Assembly: GCF_024648825.1 (NCBI RefSeq)
Contig: NZ_JANBBE010000022.1
Location: 1-64,000 of the forward strand
Reading direction: 5' to 3'
DNA length: 64,000 bases
Source of the DNA: Lentzea californiensis
Lineage (GTDB): Bacteria; Actinomycetota; Actinomycetes; Mycobacteriales; Pseudonocardiaceae
Made by a program: the position numbers and the translations under genes. Below the pieces are notes generated by a model, which saw only the letters and a list, made by a program, of their open reading frames with translations, made no database searches and was not told where the DNA came from. Below are positions 16,033 to 24,390 of this stretch, one piece after another; the first letter of the stretch is position 1; every line of letters starts with the position of its first letter.

Positions 16033-16870
16033 GTGCGGGTTCTCCTTCCAGTTCCGCGAAGTGCGCGAGCATCCGGTCGGGGTCCGGCTCGGCGCCGGTG
16101 AACAGCCGCAGCGACTCCGCGGCCTGGAGCACGACCATGCCGCCGCCGTGCAGCACCCGGCAGCCGCGTGCCCGCGCGGCGGCGAGGAGCGCGGTCTCCA
16201 GCGGCCGGTAGACGATGTCGGCGACCCAGAGTTCGCCGCGCAGCAACGACTCGTCGATCGGCAGGCCGGGATGGGCCGCCATGCCGGTGGGGGTCGCGTG
16301 GACGAGGCCGTCCGCGGTGCGCACCGCCTCGGGTGTGCAGACGGCGGCCCGGCCGGCGCCGAACCTGCTTTCCAGCGCTGCCACCAGTTGCGCGCTCCGG
16401 CTCTCGTCGACGTCGTGGACGCCGAGGTGGCCGGTGCCGAGCGACAACAGCGCGTGGGCGACGGCGGCCCCGGCCCCGCCCGCTCCGAGCTGCACGACGT
16501 TCGCCATCGCGGCGTCCGGCAGGCCCCGGCGCAGGCTGCGGGCGAAACCGGTTGCGTCCGTGTTGTGGCCGATCGCCCTGCCGTTCTCGAAGACCACGGT
16601 GTTGACGGCGCCGAGCGCGGCCGCCTCCGGGACGACCTCGTCGAGGTGCGGCAGGACCGCCTGCTTCGCCGGATGGGTGATGTTGAGCCCGTCGAACCCC
16701 TCGGACCTGGCCGCGTTCAGCACGTCGCCCACCGGCAGTCCGATGACGTCGAGGTCGAGGAGCCGGTACGCGTAGCCCAGTCCGAGCTCGGCCGCCTCGC
16801 GCTCGTGCAGGGCCGGGCTGAGGGACGGGCCGATGCCGGAACCGATGAGCCCGATCAGGTAGTTGGCCAT
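16022..16870 (-). CDS. Shikimate/quinate dehydrogenase (catabolic AroE family)
   Basis: A 282-residue protein with the substrate-domain motifs SLSPALHE and NITHPAKQ (catalytic lysine), then NTDATGF and a Rossmann loop VVQLGAGGAGAAVAHALL. It oxidises shikimate or quinate to the dehydro acid, the step before the QuiC enzyme. ATG at 16870 follows GGGAGG. Its promoter region contains an operator copy shared with the MHS transporter, overlapping a TACATT -10 candidate. The linkage to a dehydratase, transporter and TetR gene indicates a catabolic QuiB/YdiB-type role rather than aromatic biosynthesis. NAD versus NADP preference cannot be read with certainty. Confidence 0.88.
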   Translation of the reverse strand: MANYLIGLIGSGIGPSLSPALHEREAAELGLGYAYRLLDLDVIGLPVGDVLNAARSEGFDGLNITHPAKQAVLPHLDEVVPEAAALGAVNTVVFENGRAIGHNTDATGFARSLRRGLPDAAMANVVQLGAGGAGAAVAHALLSLGTGHLGVHDVDESRSAQLVAALESRFGAGRAAVCTPEAVRTADGLVHATPTGMAAHPGLPIDESLLRGELWVADIVYRPLETALLAAARARGCRVLHGGGMVVLQAAESLRLFTGAEPDPDRMLAHFAELEGEPAHAS

Positions 16871-16886
16871 CCGGCCTCCCGGATTA

Positions 16887-16905
16887 ATGTACGAACTAGT
16901 GAGTT
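16887..16905. promoter_or_regulatory. TetR-type operator, copy 1 (shikimate dehydrogenase/TetR gap)
   Basis: The sequence ATGTACGAACTAGTGAGTT, read on the opposite strand, matches the element at 17673-17691 in 17 of 19 positions. It contains GAACT-AGTG-AGTTC as a hyphenated palindrome (16893-16906). It lies between the divergent dehydrogenase and TetR genes, so one bound site could control both. Confidence 0.75.
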
Positions 16906-16982
16906 CACGTTAGCGCACCGAGTCGCCGTCAGGAAGTGCTGGACTAGAGTTGGCTGGTCATCCGCAGATCTAAGGGGGCTCG

Positions 16983-17627
16983 GTGGCCGCACCGCCGTCA
17001 TCCGATGCCGAGCGCCAGCGGGACAAGGACCGCACGCGCGCAGACATCCTGGAAGTAGCCACGCGGGAGTTCGCGGACAAGGGCTACACGGGGGCACGGG
17101 TCGACGAGATCGCCGAGCGCACCAGCACGACCAAGCGGATGATCTACTACTACTTCGGCGGCAAGGAACAGCTCTACATCGCCGTGCTGGAGCAGGCCTA
17201 CCTGGCGATCCGGGCGCTGGAGGCCGAGGTCGACGTCGAGCACCTCGAGCCGGAGGAGGGCATCCGCCGGCTCGCGGAGCTGACCTTCGACCACCACGAG
17301 GCGCACCCCGACTTCATCCGGCTCGTCAGCATCGAGAACATCCACCGCGCCGAGCACATCGCCCGTTCCGAAGTGCTGGCGGGCCTCGCGAACCCGGCGC
17401 TCGACGGCCTGACGAAGCTCCTCGAACGAGGCCGCGCCGCCGGCCGGTTCCGCGCCGACGCCGACCCGCTCGACGTGCACATGGTGATCAGCTCCTTCTG
17501 CGTGTTCCGGCTCGCGAACAGGCACACGTTCGCCGCGATCTTCGGGCGGGACATGCTCGACCCCGGCCGCCGCGACCACCACCGACGCATGCTCGGTGAC
17601 ATGCTGATCGATTATCTGACCAGCTGA
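16983..17627 (+). CDS. TetR-family regulator of the shikimate/quinate locus
   Basis: A 214-residue protein. The N-terminal TetR helix-turn-helix is clear: RADILEVATREFADKGYTGARVDEIAERTSTTKRMIYYYFGGKEQLY. The C-terminal ligand domain (EEGIRRLAELTFDHHEAHPDFIRLVSIENIHRAEHI) is of the type found with catabolic regulators. GTG at 16983 follows a G-rich site. It sits between the divergent dehydrogenase operon and the transporter, both preceded by the same operator, so it most likely represses both and is relieved by shikimate, quinate or dehydroshikimate. The inducer is inference. Confidence 0.87.
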   Translation: MAAPPSSDAERQRDKDRTRADILEVATREFADKGYTGARVDEIAERTSTTKRMIYYYFGGKEQLYIAVLEQAYLAIRALEAEVDVEHLEPEEGIRRLAELTFDHHEAHPDFIRLVSIENIHRAEHIARSEVLAGLANPALDGLTKLLERGRAAGRFRADADPLDVHMVISSFCVFRLANRHTFAAIFGRDMLDPGRRDHHRRMLGDMLIDYLTS

Positions 17628-17672
17628 AATCTGACTCTTGACACGCAGGGGTGGCGTATCCGACCTTGTATT

Positions 17673-17691
17673 AACTAACTAGGTCGTACAT
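17673..17691. promoter_or_regulatory. TetR-type operator, copy 2 (MHS transporter)
   Basis: AACTAACTAGGTCGTACAT, 17 of 19 bases identical to the reverse complement of copy 1. It ends 11 bases before the GTG of the transporter and overlaps the approach to its ribosome site (GGGAG at 17692). Confidence 0.75.
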
Positions 17692-17702
17692 GGGAGTACG
17701 CC

Positions 17703-19007
17703 GTGACCACACCGATGGCCCGCAAGACTGCGCTGGCAGCCTGGATCGGCAGCGCCCTCGAGTACTACGACTTCTTCATCTACGGCACCGCCGCCGCGCT
17801 GGTGTTCAACAAAGTCTTCTTCCCGGCCGCCGATCCGGCGACGGGGACCCTGCTCGCACTGGGCACGTTCGGCGTCGGCTACCTCGCCCGGCCGCTCGGC
17901 GCGCTCGTGCTCGGGCACGTCGGCGATCGCTTCGGCCGCAAGAAGGTCCTCGTCTTCACGCTGCTGCTGATGGGCGTGGCGACCTTCGCCGTCGGCTGCC
18001 TGCCCACCTACGACACCGCCGGTGTCCTCGCACCGATCCTGCTCGTCTTCCTCCGCCTGCTGCAGGGACTCTCGGCTTCGGGCGAGCAGGCGGGCGCGAA
18101 CTCGATGTCGCTGGAACACGCGCCGGAGCACCGCCGCGGGTACTTCACCAGCTTCACCCTGAGCGGCACGCAGGCTGGACAGATCCTCGCCACGGCGATC
18201 TTCCTGCCCGTGGCCGCGCTCCCCCAGGAGGACCTGCTGACCTGGGGCTGGCGGGTGCCGTTCTGGTGCAGCGCGGTCGTCGTGGTCGTCGGCCTCGTCA
18301 TCCGCCGCAAGCTCGACGAGACCGCCGAGTTCAAGCGCACCAAGCCGGCCAAGCTGCCCGTCGCGACGCTGTTCCGGACGCACTGGGCCGACGTCCTGCG
18401 CGTCGTCGTCGCGGCCACCATCGCCTCGGTCAGCACGATCTTCACCGTCTACGCCCTGAGCTACGCGGTGAACACGATCGGCCTGGCGCGCACACCGATG
18501 CTCTGGGTCGGCGTCCTCGCCAACGTCGTGGCCCTGGCCGCGATTCCGTTGCTGGCAGGGCTTTCCGACCGGGTCGGCCGCAAACCGGTGTTCCTCGCCG
18601 GCTGCGGCGCGTGCGCCCTGCTGATCTTCCCCTACCTGTGGTCGATCTCCGTCGGCGCGTACGGACTGGTGTTCGCGCTCGGCATCCTGCTGTTCGGTGT
18701 GGCGTACTCGGCGATCAACGGCATCTGGCCGTCGCTGTACGGCGAGATGTTCAGCACCGAGGTCAGGCTGTCCGGCATGGCGATCGGCACGCAGATCGGG
18801 TTCGCCGTCGCGGGGTTCGCCCCCAGCGTGGTGGCGGCGATCGGCTCCGGCCGTGACGACTGGATCGGTGTCGCGATCTTCACGGCGGTGGTGTGCGCGG
18901 TCAGCGCCACCGCGATCGCGACGGGACGCGAGACCTTCCGGCGTCCGACGGCGGAGCTCGGGCGCCTGCCGCAGGAGCCGGCCGCGGTCGCGACCGCCAA
19001 GGCCTGA
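17703..19007 (+). CDS. MFS metabolite:H+ symporter (MHS/ShiA type), probably shikimate uptake
   Basis: A 434-residue membrane protein with 12 predicted helices. The MHS signature is clear: GSALEYYDFFIYGTAAALVFNKVFFP, LARPLGALVLGHVGDRFGRKK, RLLQGLSASGEQAGANSMSLEHAPEHRRGYFTSF and LSDRVGRKPVF. ShiA, which imports shikimate, belongs to this family. GTG at 17703 follows GGGAG. It shares an operator with the shikimate dehydrogenase operon, which argues for import of shikimate or quinate rather than other MHS substrates such as proline/betaine, citrate or alpha-ketoglutarate. A strong hairpin follows the gene. Confidence 0.88.
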   Translation: MTTPMARKTALAAWIGSALEYYDFFIYGTAAALVFNKVFFPAADPATGTLLALGTFGVGYLARPLGALVLGHVGDRFGRKKVLVFTLLLMGVATFAVGCLPTYDTAGVLAPILLVFLRLLQGLSASGEQAGANSMSLEHAPEHRRGYFTSFTLSGTQAGQILATAIFLPVAALPQEDLLTWGWRVPFWCSAVVVVVGLVIRRKLDETAEFKRTKPAKLPVATLFRTHWADVLRVVVAATIASVSTIFTVYALSYAVNTIGLARTPMLWVGVLANVVALAAIPLLAGLSDRVGRKPVFLAGCGACALLIFPYLWSISVGAYGLVFALGILLFGVAYSAINGIWPSLYGEMFSTEVRLSGMAIGTQIGFAVAGFAPSVVAAIGSGRDDWIGVAIFTAVVCAVSATAIATGRETFRRPTAELGRLPQEPAAVATAKA

Positions 19008-19021
19008 CGCGTCGCTTCCTC

Positions 19022-19057
19022 CCCGTCCCCGTCCCGCGCTCGCGGGGCGGGGACGGG
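19022..19057 (+). terminator. Terminator hairpin after MHS transporter
   Basis: Bases 19022-19036 pair with 19043-19057 in a 15-bp GC-rich stem with one G-U pair and a 6-base loop (CGCTCG). It starts 15 bases after the transporter stop and separates the catabolic locus from the toxin gene. No U tract. Confidence 0.75.
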
Positions 19058-19209
19058 CTCGCCGGAGCAACGCCGTTGCGCTGATCGGAGCATTCGGAAA
19101 CCTCGTGGAACCGGCGCGTCCGGCGCTGCGTCATCCTGGGGAACGACTGCGTTTCGGGGGAAGGACGGCACGTGCCGGAGGACATCACCAAGATCATCGG
19201 AGGCGCGTG

Positions 19210-22200
19210 ATGTCGAATCCTCTGGTGGTCAAGCCAGACGCCGAGCCGTCGGGGTTCATGAACGCCGGGACGGGCGACAACGGCTGGGCGACGGGCATCC
19301 CCATCGCCGAGTCCGCGATGGACACGTTCAACGGCATCAAGGACGGCAACTGGGTCGAGGGCGGCCTGGGCATGGTGGGCCTCGTCGCGGACGCCGCGTC
19401 GATGGCGATCGACCCGTTCGGCACCCTGCTGTCCTCCGCGGCGTCGTTCCTGATGGAACACATGCAGCCGCTGAAGGAGGCGCTCGACTGGCTGGCGGGC
19501 GACCCGCCGGTGATCGAGTCGTACTCGGCCACGTGGAACAAGGTCGCCGAGGAGCTCGGCAAGGTCGCGCAGGACTACCAGCAGGCCGTGCAGGGCACCG
19601 CCGAGTGGCAGGGATCCGCCGCGGACGCGTACCGGGCCGCCGCGGGCGCCCAGGGCGACGCGATCACCGGTGCCGCGTCCGCCGCCGGTTCCGTCGGCAC
19701 CGTCGTCGGCATCATGGGCATGGTCGTCGCCTTCGTCCGCGAGATGGTGCGCGACCTGATCGCCGACCTGGTCGGGAAGCTGATCGCGTGGGTGCTCGAG
19801 GCCGTGTTCACGCTCGGGTTCGGCACGCCGGTGATCGTCGCGCAGGCCGTCACCGCGATCTCCAAGTGGGCCACCCGCATCGGTGAGCTCATCCAGAAGC
19901 TCATCAAGACCATCAAGAAGGTCTCGCCGCTGCTCGGCAAGATCGTCGAGATCTTCACGAAGATCATGAAGGTCGTCGGCAAGATCGTCGGCAAGGTCAC
20001 CGGCCTGGACGTGATCTCCACGAAGTCCATCAAGCCCGGCGGTCTCTTCCAGACCTCGAGCACGCCGGACCTCCCCAACGCCGGCGGCACGCACACCAGC
20101 GGCTCGCCCACGTCGTCCTCCCCTGACGCGCCAACGACTTCGTCGCCTTCGGGCCCGTCCGGTCCGTCTCCGTCACCGTCTTCGCCTTCCTCGCCTTCTT
20201 CGCCGTCCTCTCCGGACGGTCCGAGTCCGTCGTCGCCTTCGCCTGGTTCGCCGTCGGCTTCCGCGCCTTCGCCGGGCGGACCTCCGTCCTCCCCGAACTC
20301 GCCGTCGCCGAACGGGCCTTCGTCCTCGCCGAACGGGCCTTCGTCCTCGCCGGGACCGGACGGCCCCAGCACGTCGAACGCCCCTTCTCCGGGTTCTCCG
20401 GGTTCGCCTTCGAGCGGTGGGCCGTCAGGTGGCCCGTCGGGCCCGAGCACGCACGGTCCGACGGCGTCTCCCGACGCACCGGCTGCCCCGCCGCGCAACA
20501 CCGGCCAGACCACCCAGGCCGGCGTAGCGGCACCGGAAGCACCCTCGCAGCACGCCCCGTCCGCGCCACGCGACGGCGGACCGCCGTCCAGCTCCGCGAC
20601 CACTCCGCAGCAGGGCCCGATGGGCGGCCCCGCCGGAGGTCCCGCCGGCAACCCCGCGGGTGGTTCGCCCGCAGGTGGCGGCGCACGTCCGGGTTCCGGC
20701 GGAGGCTGGACCGGCACGCCGGGCGCACGCGGTGACCTGGGCTCGGGAATGCCTTCGCAGCGCACCCCGGACATGTCCCCGTCGTCGGCCAGGCCGTCGG
20801 CCCCCTCGCAGCCGAACTTCGGCCCGTCCGGCTCCCCGAACGCGCCGCACGGCCCGAGCGCACCGCACTCTCCCTCCGCACCGCATGCGGGCACGCCGAA
20901 CGCTCCGCACGGCGCACCCCACAGTCCTAACGCGCCATCGGGACCGAACTCGCCGTACGGCCCAAGTGCGCCTCACAGCCCCAATGCACCATCGGCACCT
21001 CACGGCGGCCCCGGTGCGCCAGCACCACACAGTCCCAACACTCCGTCGGGTCCCGGCGGCCCTGGCGCGCCGCACTCGCCCGACGGGTCGCACGGTGGTC
21101 CTGGGACCACGTCGCCGTCGGCACGGACGGACGCGCCGACGCGCCCGCAGTCGACCACCTCGCCGACTCACGCGGACGCTCCCCATGCCGGACCGAGCGG
21201 CCCCGGCACCAGCCCGCACACGGCGCAGCAGCCCGGCTTCGGGCCGGGTCCGGGGACGCCGCACGCCGGTGGTCCCGGCCCGCACACGCCTGGCGGCCAC
21301 GGCCCCGGCGGCCACCCCAGCGGCCCGAGCAGGCCGGACTCCCCCGCGCCGCACCAGCGTCCCGACGCCAACCGTCCCGACGGCGCCCGCCCACGTGGTG
21401 CCGACGGCCCCGTCACGCACCCCGGTCAGCGTCCCGACGCGCCCGGTCAGCCGCACAACCGTCCCGACGGCTCGCGACCTGACACGTCCCGACCGGACGG
21501 CAGCAGGCCGGACGGCACGCGGCCCGACGGCACCCGTCCAGACGGCAACCGTCCAGACGGCAGCAGGCCCGACGCCAACCGACCGGACGCCAACCGTCCC
21601 GACGCCGCGCGACCGGACGGCCCCGGTCAGGGCCCCGACAGCCCCCACCGCGACGCCGACGGCCCCGGCCACCACAACGACGCCGACAACCGGCCCGACA
21701 ACGACGCGCCGCAGTCGCACGCGGAAGAGCGGCCCTCGCCGGAGCAGGCCCACGAACGGCACGCCGAGCAGACCCCTGCCGGTGTGTCGCACCACGGCGG
21801 CGACCGCGACATGGGCGACCTCCCCCACCGGGTGCCGGAGGACCCGCGGTTCTTCACGGCCGACGTGCACGTCACGCCGGACGGCCGCGCTCGCGTCGGC
21901 GGGCACGACTACACGCCCGCCGAGTACGCGGACATGTTGCGGCGCAGCGGTTACGACGGCAGCAGGCCCGTCCGGCTGATCGGCTGCGACGCCGGCAGCA
22001 ACGACTTCGCGCAGCAGCTCTCCCGGCACCTCGACGCGCCGGTCGTGGCGCCGACCAGGCCCGCGTGGACGGACAGCAACGGGCGGGTCTTCACCAGTGA
22101 CGTGGAGATCGGGCCCGACGGCACGCGCTCGCCGCGGATCCCCCCGAACGGCGAGTGGGAGACGCACCACCCGGACGGGTCCAGGACCAGGGCCAGCGAG

Positions 22201-23421
22201 GACGGTTACGCGCCCGGCAGCGACCGGAACACCGACGGCGCCGACGCAAGGGACCGCGGGGACGCCGACAGCCCGGAGAACAGCACCGCGCCGGAGAACC
22301 AGGACGCGCCGCGCCGACCGGATCCCGAGCACATGCCGATCCCGAAGGATCGGATCATCCGGCCGGACGACCCGAGCTACAACGAGCGGTTCGTCGACTA
22401 CGACCGGCCGACGCACCAACCGGTCGACCCGGACAACCCGGACGCCCCGCGGCAGCCGCTCAACCGGCACGAGGAGATCCAGGCGCCGCACCGCGACCGC
22501 GAGACCGTGCCGGACGGCAACACCCAGCCCGACCGGCTCCAGCCGATCGAGGCCCCCGAGACGGTGCCGGTCCCGCTGCGGGACCACCAGCCGTTGCAGC
22601 CGTGGACCGAGTACCCGGTCACCAACCAGAACGGCACGCGCACGACGTTCATCACCGACGGCGACGGCAACGTCAAGTGGGTCGAGGCCACGCCGGGCCG
22701 GCAGGACATGGCGGTCGACGGCAAGGGCAAGTGGTCCGGGTTCAACCCCGACCTCAGCCACCCGTTGCTGCCGGACGTCCAGTACCGGGTGCCGAACACC
22801 CACAACCCCGACAAGGTGCTTTCCTTCCACACCAACGAGCACGGGCAGACCGACGCGATGACCGGCGAGGTCGAGGCGGGCGGGCAGAACACGAAGTACC
22901 GCGACGACGACTCCGGCAAGGGTGCGCAGCAGCGGGCCTACCAGGAGGGCGAGGCCGCGTACCCGAACGACCCGCCGAACCGCACGCTCACGCGGGAGGA
23001 GCTGGAGAACTCGCGCATCAAGTGGGCCGGTGGTCACCTGCTGGCCAACGAGCTCGGCGGCCTCGGCGAGTACATCAACATGCACCCGCAGATGGCCGCG
23101 TCCAACTCCGGCAACATCCGCGACGGCTGGGTGCACGCCGCTTCGTGGCGCGAGAAGGAGAACTACCTCGTCGAGTTCGCCTCCAAGGAGCACCAGGACG
23201 TCCAGAACTACGAGGTGCGGGCCACGCGCGACGCCGACGGTGTTCCGGGCGAGGTGGCCATGCGCTGGCGGGAGGTCACGTACGAGGTCGACGCGAACGG
23301 CAAGCCGAAGCTGGACGAGGACGGCAATAAGATCGTGGAGAACGTGGTGACCAAGGAACGTGTCTTCCCGAACCGTCCGGAGGTGAACTATGGACCCACG
23401 AACCGATACGCGAATCGCTGA
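19210..23421 (+). CDS. Type VII-type polymorphic toxin with C-terminal DNA/RNA nuclease
   Basis: A 1403-residue protein. N-terminal helical WXG100-like module (about 1-270; WNKVAEELGKVAQDYQQAV...EWQGSAADAYRAA) with hydrophobic helices; Pro/Ser/Gly linker (about 290-730); RPDG repeats (about 750-805); an uncharacterised domain with VRLIGCDAGSNDFAQQLSRHL (about 870-985); and a C-terminal nuclease (about 1130-1403) with KWAGGHLLANELGGLGEYINMHPQ, the His-containing motif of Endonuclease_NS_2 as in Bacillus YeeF. ATG at 19210 follows GGAGG. It should be exported by an ESX-type system (none is in view) to degrade nucleic acid in rivals. Two YezG-like immunity genes follow, the first overlapping it by 32 bases. 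Confidence 0.88.
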   Translation: MSNPLVVKPDAEPSGFMNAGTGDNGWATGIPIAESAMDTFNGIKDGNWVEGGLGMVGLVADAASMAIDPFGTLLSSAASFLMEHMQPLKEALDWLAGDPPVIESYSATWNKVAEELGKVAQDYQQAVQGTAEWQGSAADAYRAAAGAQGDAITGAASAAGSVGTVVGIMGMVVAFVREMVRDLIADLVGKLIAWVLEAVFTLGFGTPVIVAQAVTAISKWATRIGELIQKLIKTIKKVSPLLGKIVEIFTKIMKVVGKIVGKVTGLDVISTKSIKPGGLFQTSSTPDLPNAGGTHTSGSPTSSSPDAPTTSSPSGPSGPSPSPSSPSSPSSPSSPDGPSPSSPSPGSPSASAPSPGGPPSSPNSPSPNGPSSSPNGPSSSPGPDGPSTSNAPSPGSPGSPSSGGPSGGPSGPSTHGPTASPDAPAAPPRNTGQTTQAGVAAPEAPSQHAPSAPRDGGPPSSSATTPQQGPMGGPAGGPAGNPAGGSPAGGGARPGSGGGWTGTPGARGDLGSGMPSQRTPDMSPSSARPSAPSQPNFGPSGSPNAPHGPSAPHSPSAPHAGTPNAPHGAPHSPNAPSGPNSPYGPSAPHSPNAPSAPHGGPGAPAPHSPNTPSGPGGPGAPHSPDGSHGGPGTTSPSARTDAPTRPQSTTSPTHADAPHAGPSGPGTSPHTAQQPGFGPGPGTPHAGGPGPHTPGGHGPGGHPSGPSRPDSPAPHQRPDANRPDGARPRGADGPVTHPGQRPDAPGQPHNRPDGSRPDTSRPDGSRPDGTRPDGTRPDGNRPDGSRPDANRPDANRPDAARPDGPGQGPDSPHRDADGPGHHNDADNRPDNDAPQSHAEERPSPEQAHERHAEQTPAGVSHHGGDRDMGDLPHRVPEDPRFFTADVHVTPDGRARVGGHDYTPAEYADMLRRSGYDGSRPVRLIGCDAGSNDFAQQLSRHLDAPVVAPTRPAWTDSNGRVFTSDVEIGPDGTRSPRIPPNGEWETHHPDGSRTRASEDGYAPGSDRNTDGADARDRGDADSPENSTAPENQDAPRRPDPEHMPIPKDRIIRPDDPSYNERFVDYDRPTHQPVDPDNPDAPRQPLNRHEEIQAPHRDRETVPDGNTQPDRLQPIEAPETVPVPLRDHQPLQPWTEYPVTNQNGTRTTFITDGDGNVKWVEATPGRQDMAVDGKGKWSGFNPDLSHPLLPDVQYRVPNTHNPDKVLSFHTNEHGQTDAMTGEVEAGGQNTKYRDDDSGKGAQQRAYQEGEAAYPNDPPNRTLTREELENSRIKWAGGHLLANELGGLGEYINMHPQMAASNSGNIRDGWVHAASWREKENYLVEFASKEHQDVQNYEVRATRDADGVPGEVAMRWREVTYEVDANGKPKLDEDGNKIVENVVTKERVFPNRPEVNYGPTNRYANR
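21463..21624 (+). repeat. RPDG tandem repeats in toxin linker
   Basis: Roughly a dozen pentapeptide units (R-P-D-G/A/T plus one residue: RPDGS, RPDGT, RPDGN, RPDAN) encoded by 15-base repeats around CGTCCCGACGGC. Part of a longer disordered linker that starts near 20100. Confidence 0.85.
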
Positions 23422-23848
23422 GATCTGCACGCTGCTGGAAGCAGGTGCCCCGGCCGGGTGGAGCCGCGTCACGCTGGACGTCTGGGCGAACGTGCTGGCG
23501 TACGAGCTCGCCGCGGCGGCCAAGACGGCGGAGGGCGGGTTCGCGGGCGAAGTGCGGCTGGCGGACATGACCGAACGGCTGCAGGAGCTCCGCGAGCAGA
23601 TGTACGAGGAGGACCGCGGCGCGTGGCTGTCGGCGCGGTTCGTGCTGCACCGCGAGGCTGAGCCCGAGGTGACGTTCAACTACGACGAGGACCCGCGGTG
23701 GTCGCCGGAGCTGCACCCGGCGATGTTCGTGCGCGACCTGGAGGCGTTCCCGCGCGCGGACGAGCACCTGCGCGGCTGGTTGCGCGAGACCGTCGAGCGC
23801 GGGCTCGAACTGCAGCGCGCACACGAGGCGAGCCTGGCCGATCAGTAG
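23390..23848 (+). CDS. YezG-like (DUF600) immunity protein 1
   Basis: A 152-residue acidic protein. The pattern of a helical N-terminus, a central basic/aromatic strand region (WLSARFVLHREAEPEVTFNYDEDPRW) and the end VRDLEAFPRADEHLRGWLRE fits the YezG/DUF600 family, whose founder neutralises the YeeF nuclease toxin. ATG at 23390 lies inside the toxin gene and has a near-perfect GGAGGTGA site formed by the toxin's last codons, so toxin and antidote translation are tied. Cytoplasmic, presumably binding the nuclease domain. Family assignment is from motif recall and position. Confidence 0.8.
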   Translation: MDPRTDTRIAEICTLLEAGAPAGWSRVTLDVWANVLAYELAAAAKTAEGGFAGEVRLADMTERLQELREQMYEEDRGAWLSARFVLHREAEPEVTFNYDEDPRWSPELHPAMFVRDLEAFPRADEHLRGWLRETVERGLELQRAHEASLADQ

Positions 23849-23890
23849 GCTGGCTGTGCCCCACCGCGACCTAGGAGAAAGCGAACAACC

Positions 23891-24328
23891 ATGGCGAACT
23901 GGCCGGCGCTCAGCCCGACCGAGCAGCAGGAGAAGCTCGCGGAGATCACCCAGGAGATCCTGCCGACCCTGCCGCACGGCTGGGTGCGCCTGGTGGTGCG
24001 CGTCAAGATGATCGGCATGCACAGCGAGGCCGACACGGGCGTGAAGATGCCGGACGGCACCGTGCGCGGCTGGTCGTTCCCGCCGGACGCGTGGCGGAAG
24101 TTCCAGCAGTTGCGCAAGGGCATGTACGTCGAAGGGCTCGGCTCGTTCATCCAGTTCGAGTACGTCCTCGACCCGCCCGGCAGGTACAGCATCACCTACA
24201 ACCGCAACGAGGACCCGAAGTTCGACGAGGCGCCGTCGGCGGACGACTTCGCGACGGAGCACGACTGGTTCCCGCGGTCCGACGAGCAGATGCCGGACTG
24301 GTTCCGCACCGGGCTCGCGAACGGCTGA
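23891..24328 (+). CDS. YezG-like (DUF600) immunity protein 2
   Basis: A 145-residue protein with the clearer DUF600 pattern: LAEITQEILPTLPHGWVRLVVRVKMIG at the start, FIQFEYVLDPPGRYSITYNRNEDPKFDEAPSADDFATEHDWFPRSDEQMPDWF at the end. ATG at 23891 has GGAG upstream. It follows immunity protein 1 by 42 bases. The two are divergent in sequence but similar in layout (NYDEDP against NRNEDP; FPRADEHLRGW against FPRSDEQMPDW). The second may be a spare antidote against related toxins of competitors. Confidence 0.82.
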   Translation: MANWPALSPTEQQEKLAEITQEILPTLPHGWVRLVVRVKMIGMHSEADTGVKMPDGTVRGWSFPPDAWRKFQQLRKGMYVEGLGSFIQFEYVLDPPGRYSITYNRNEDPKFDEAPSADDFATEHDWFPRSDEQMPDWFRTGLANG

Positions 24329-24390
24329 ACCGGAATTGTCAGACCCCCTTGCTACGGTCGTTTCAGCTGATCAACGCGAGGGGGAGGACC

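Noticed and set aside
17638..17671. TTGACA followed by TATTAA before the MHS transporter as a sigma-70 promoter
   Set aside because: The spacing to TATTAA is 25 bases and to other candidates 13 or 22, so no convincing -35/-10 pair could be assigned.
21463..21624. Possible CRISPR-like repeat array
   Set aside because: The repeats are 15-base in-frame codon repeats with no spacers and lie inside the toxin linker.
20425..23679. 1084-codon minus-strand frame opposite the toxin gene
   Set aside because: Val/Arg/Gly-rich shadow produced by repeats and high GC; the plus strand carries WXG and nuclease motifs and ribosome sites.
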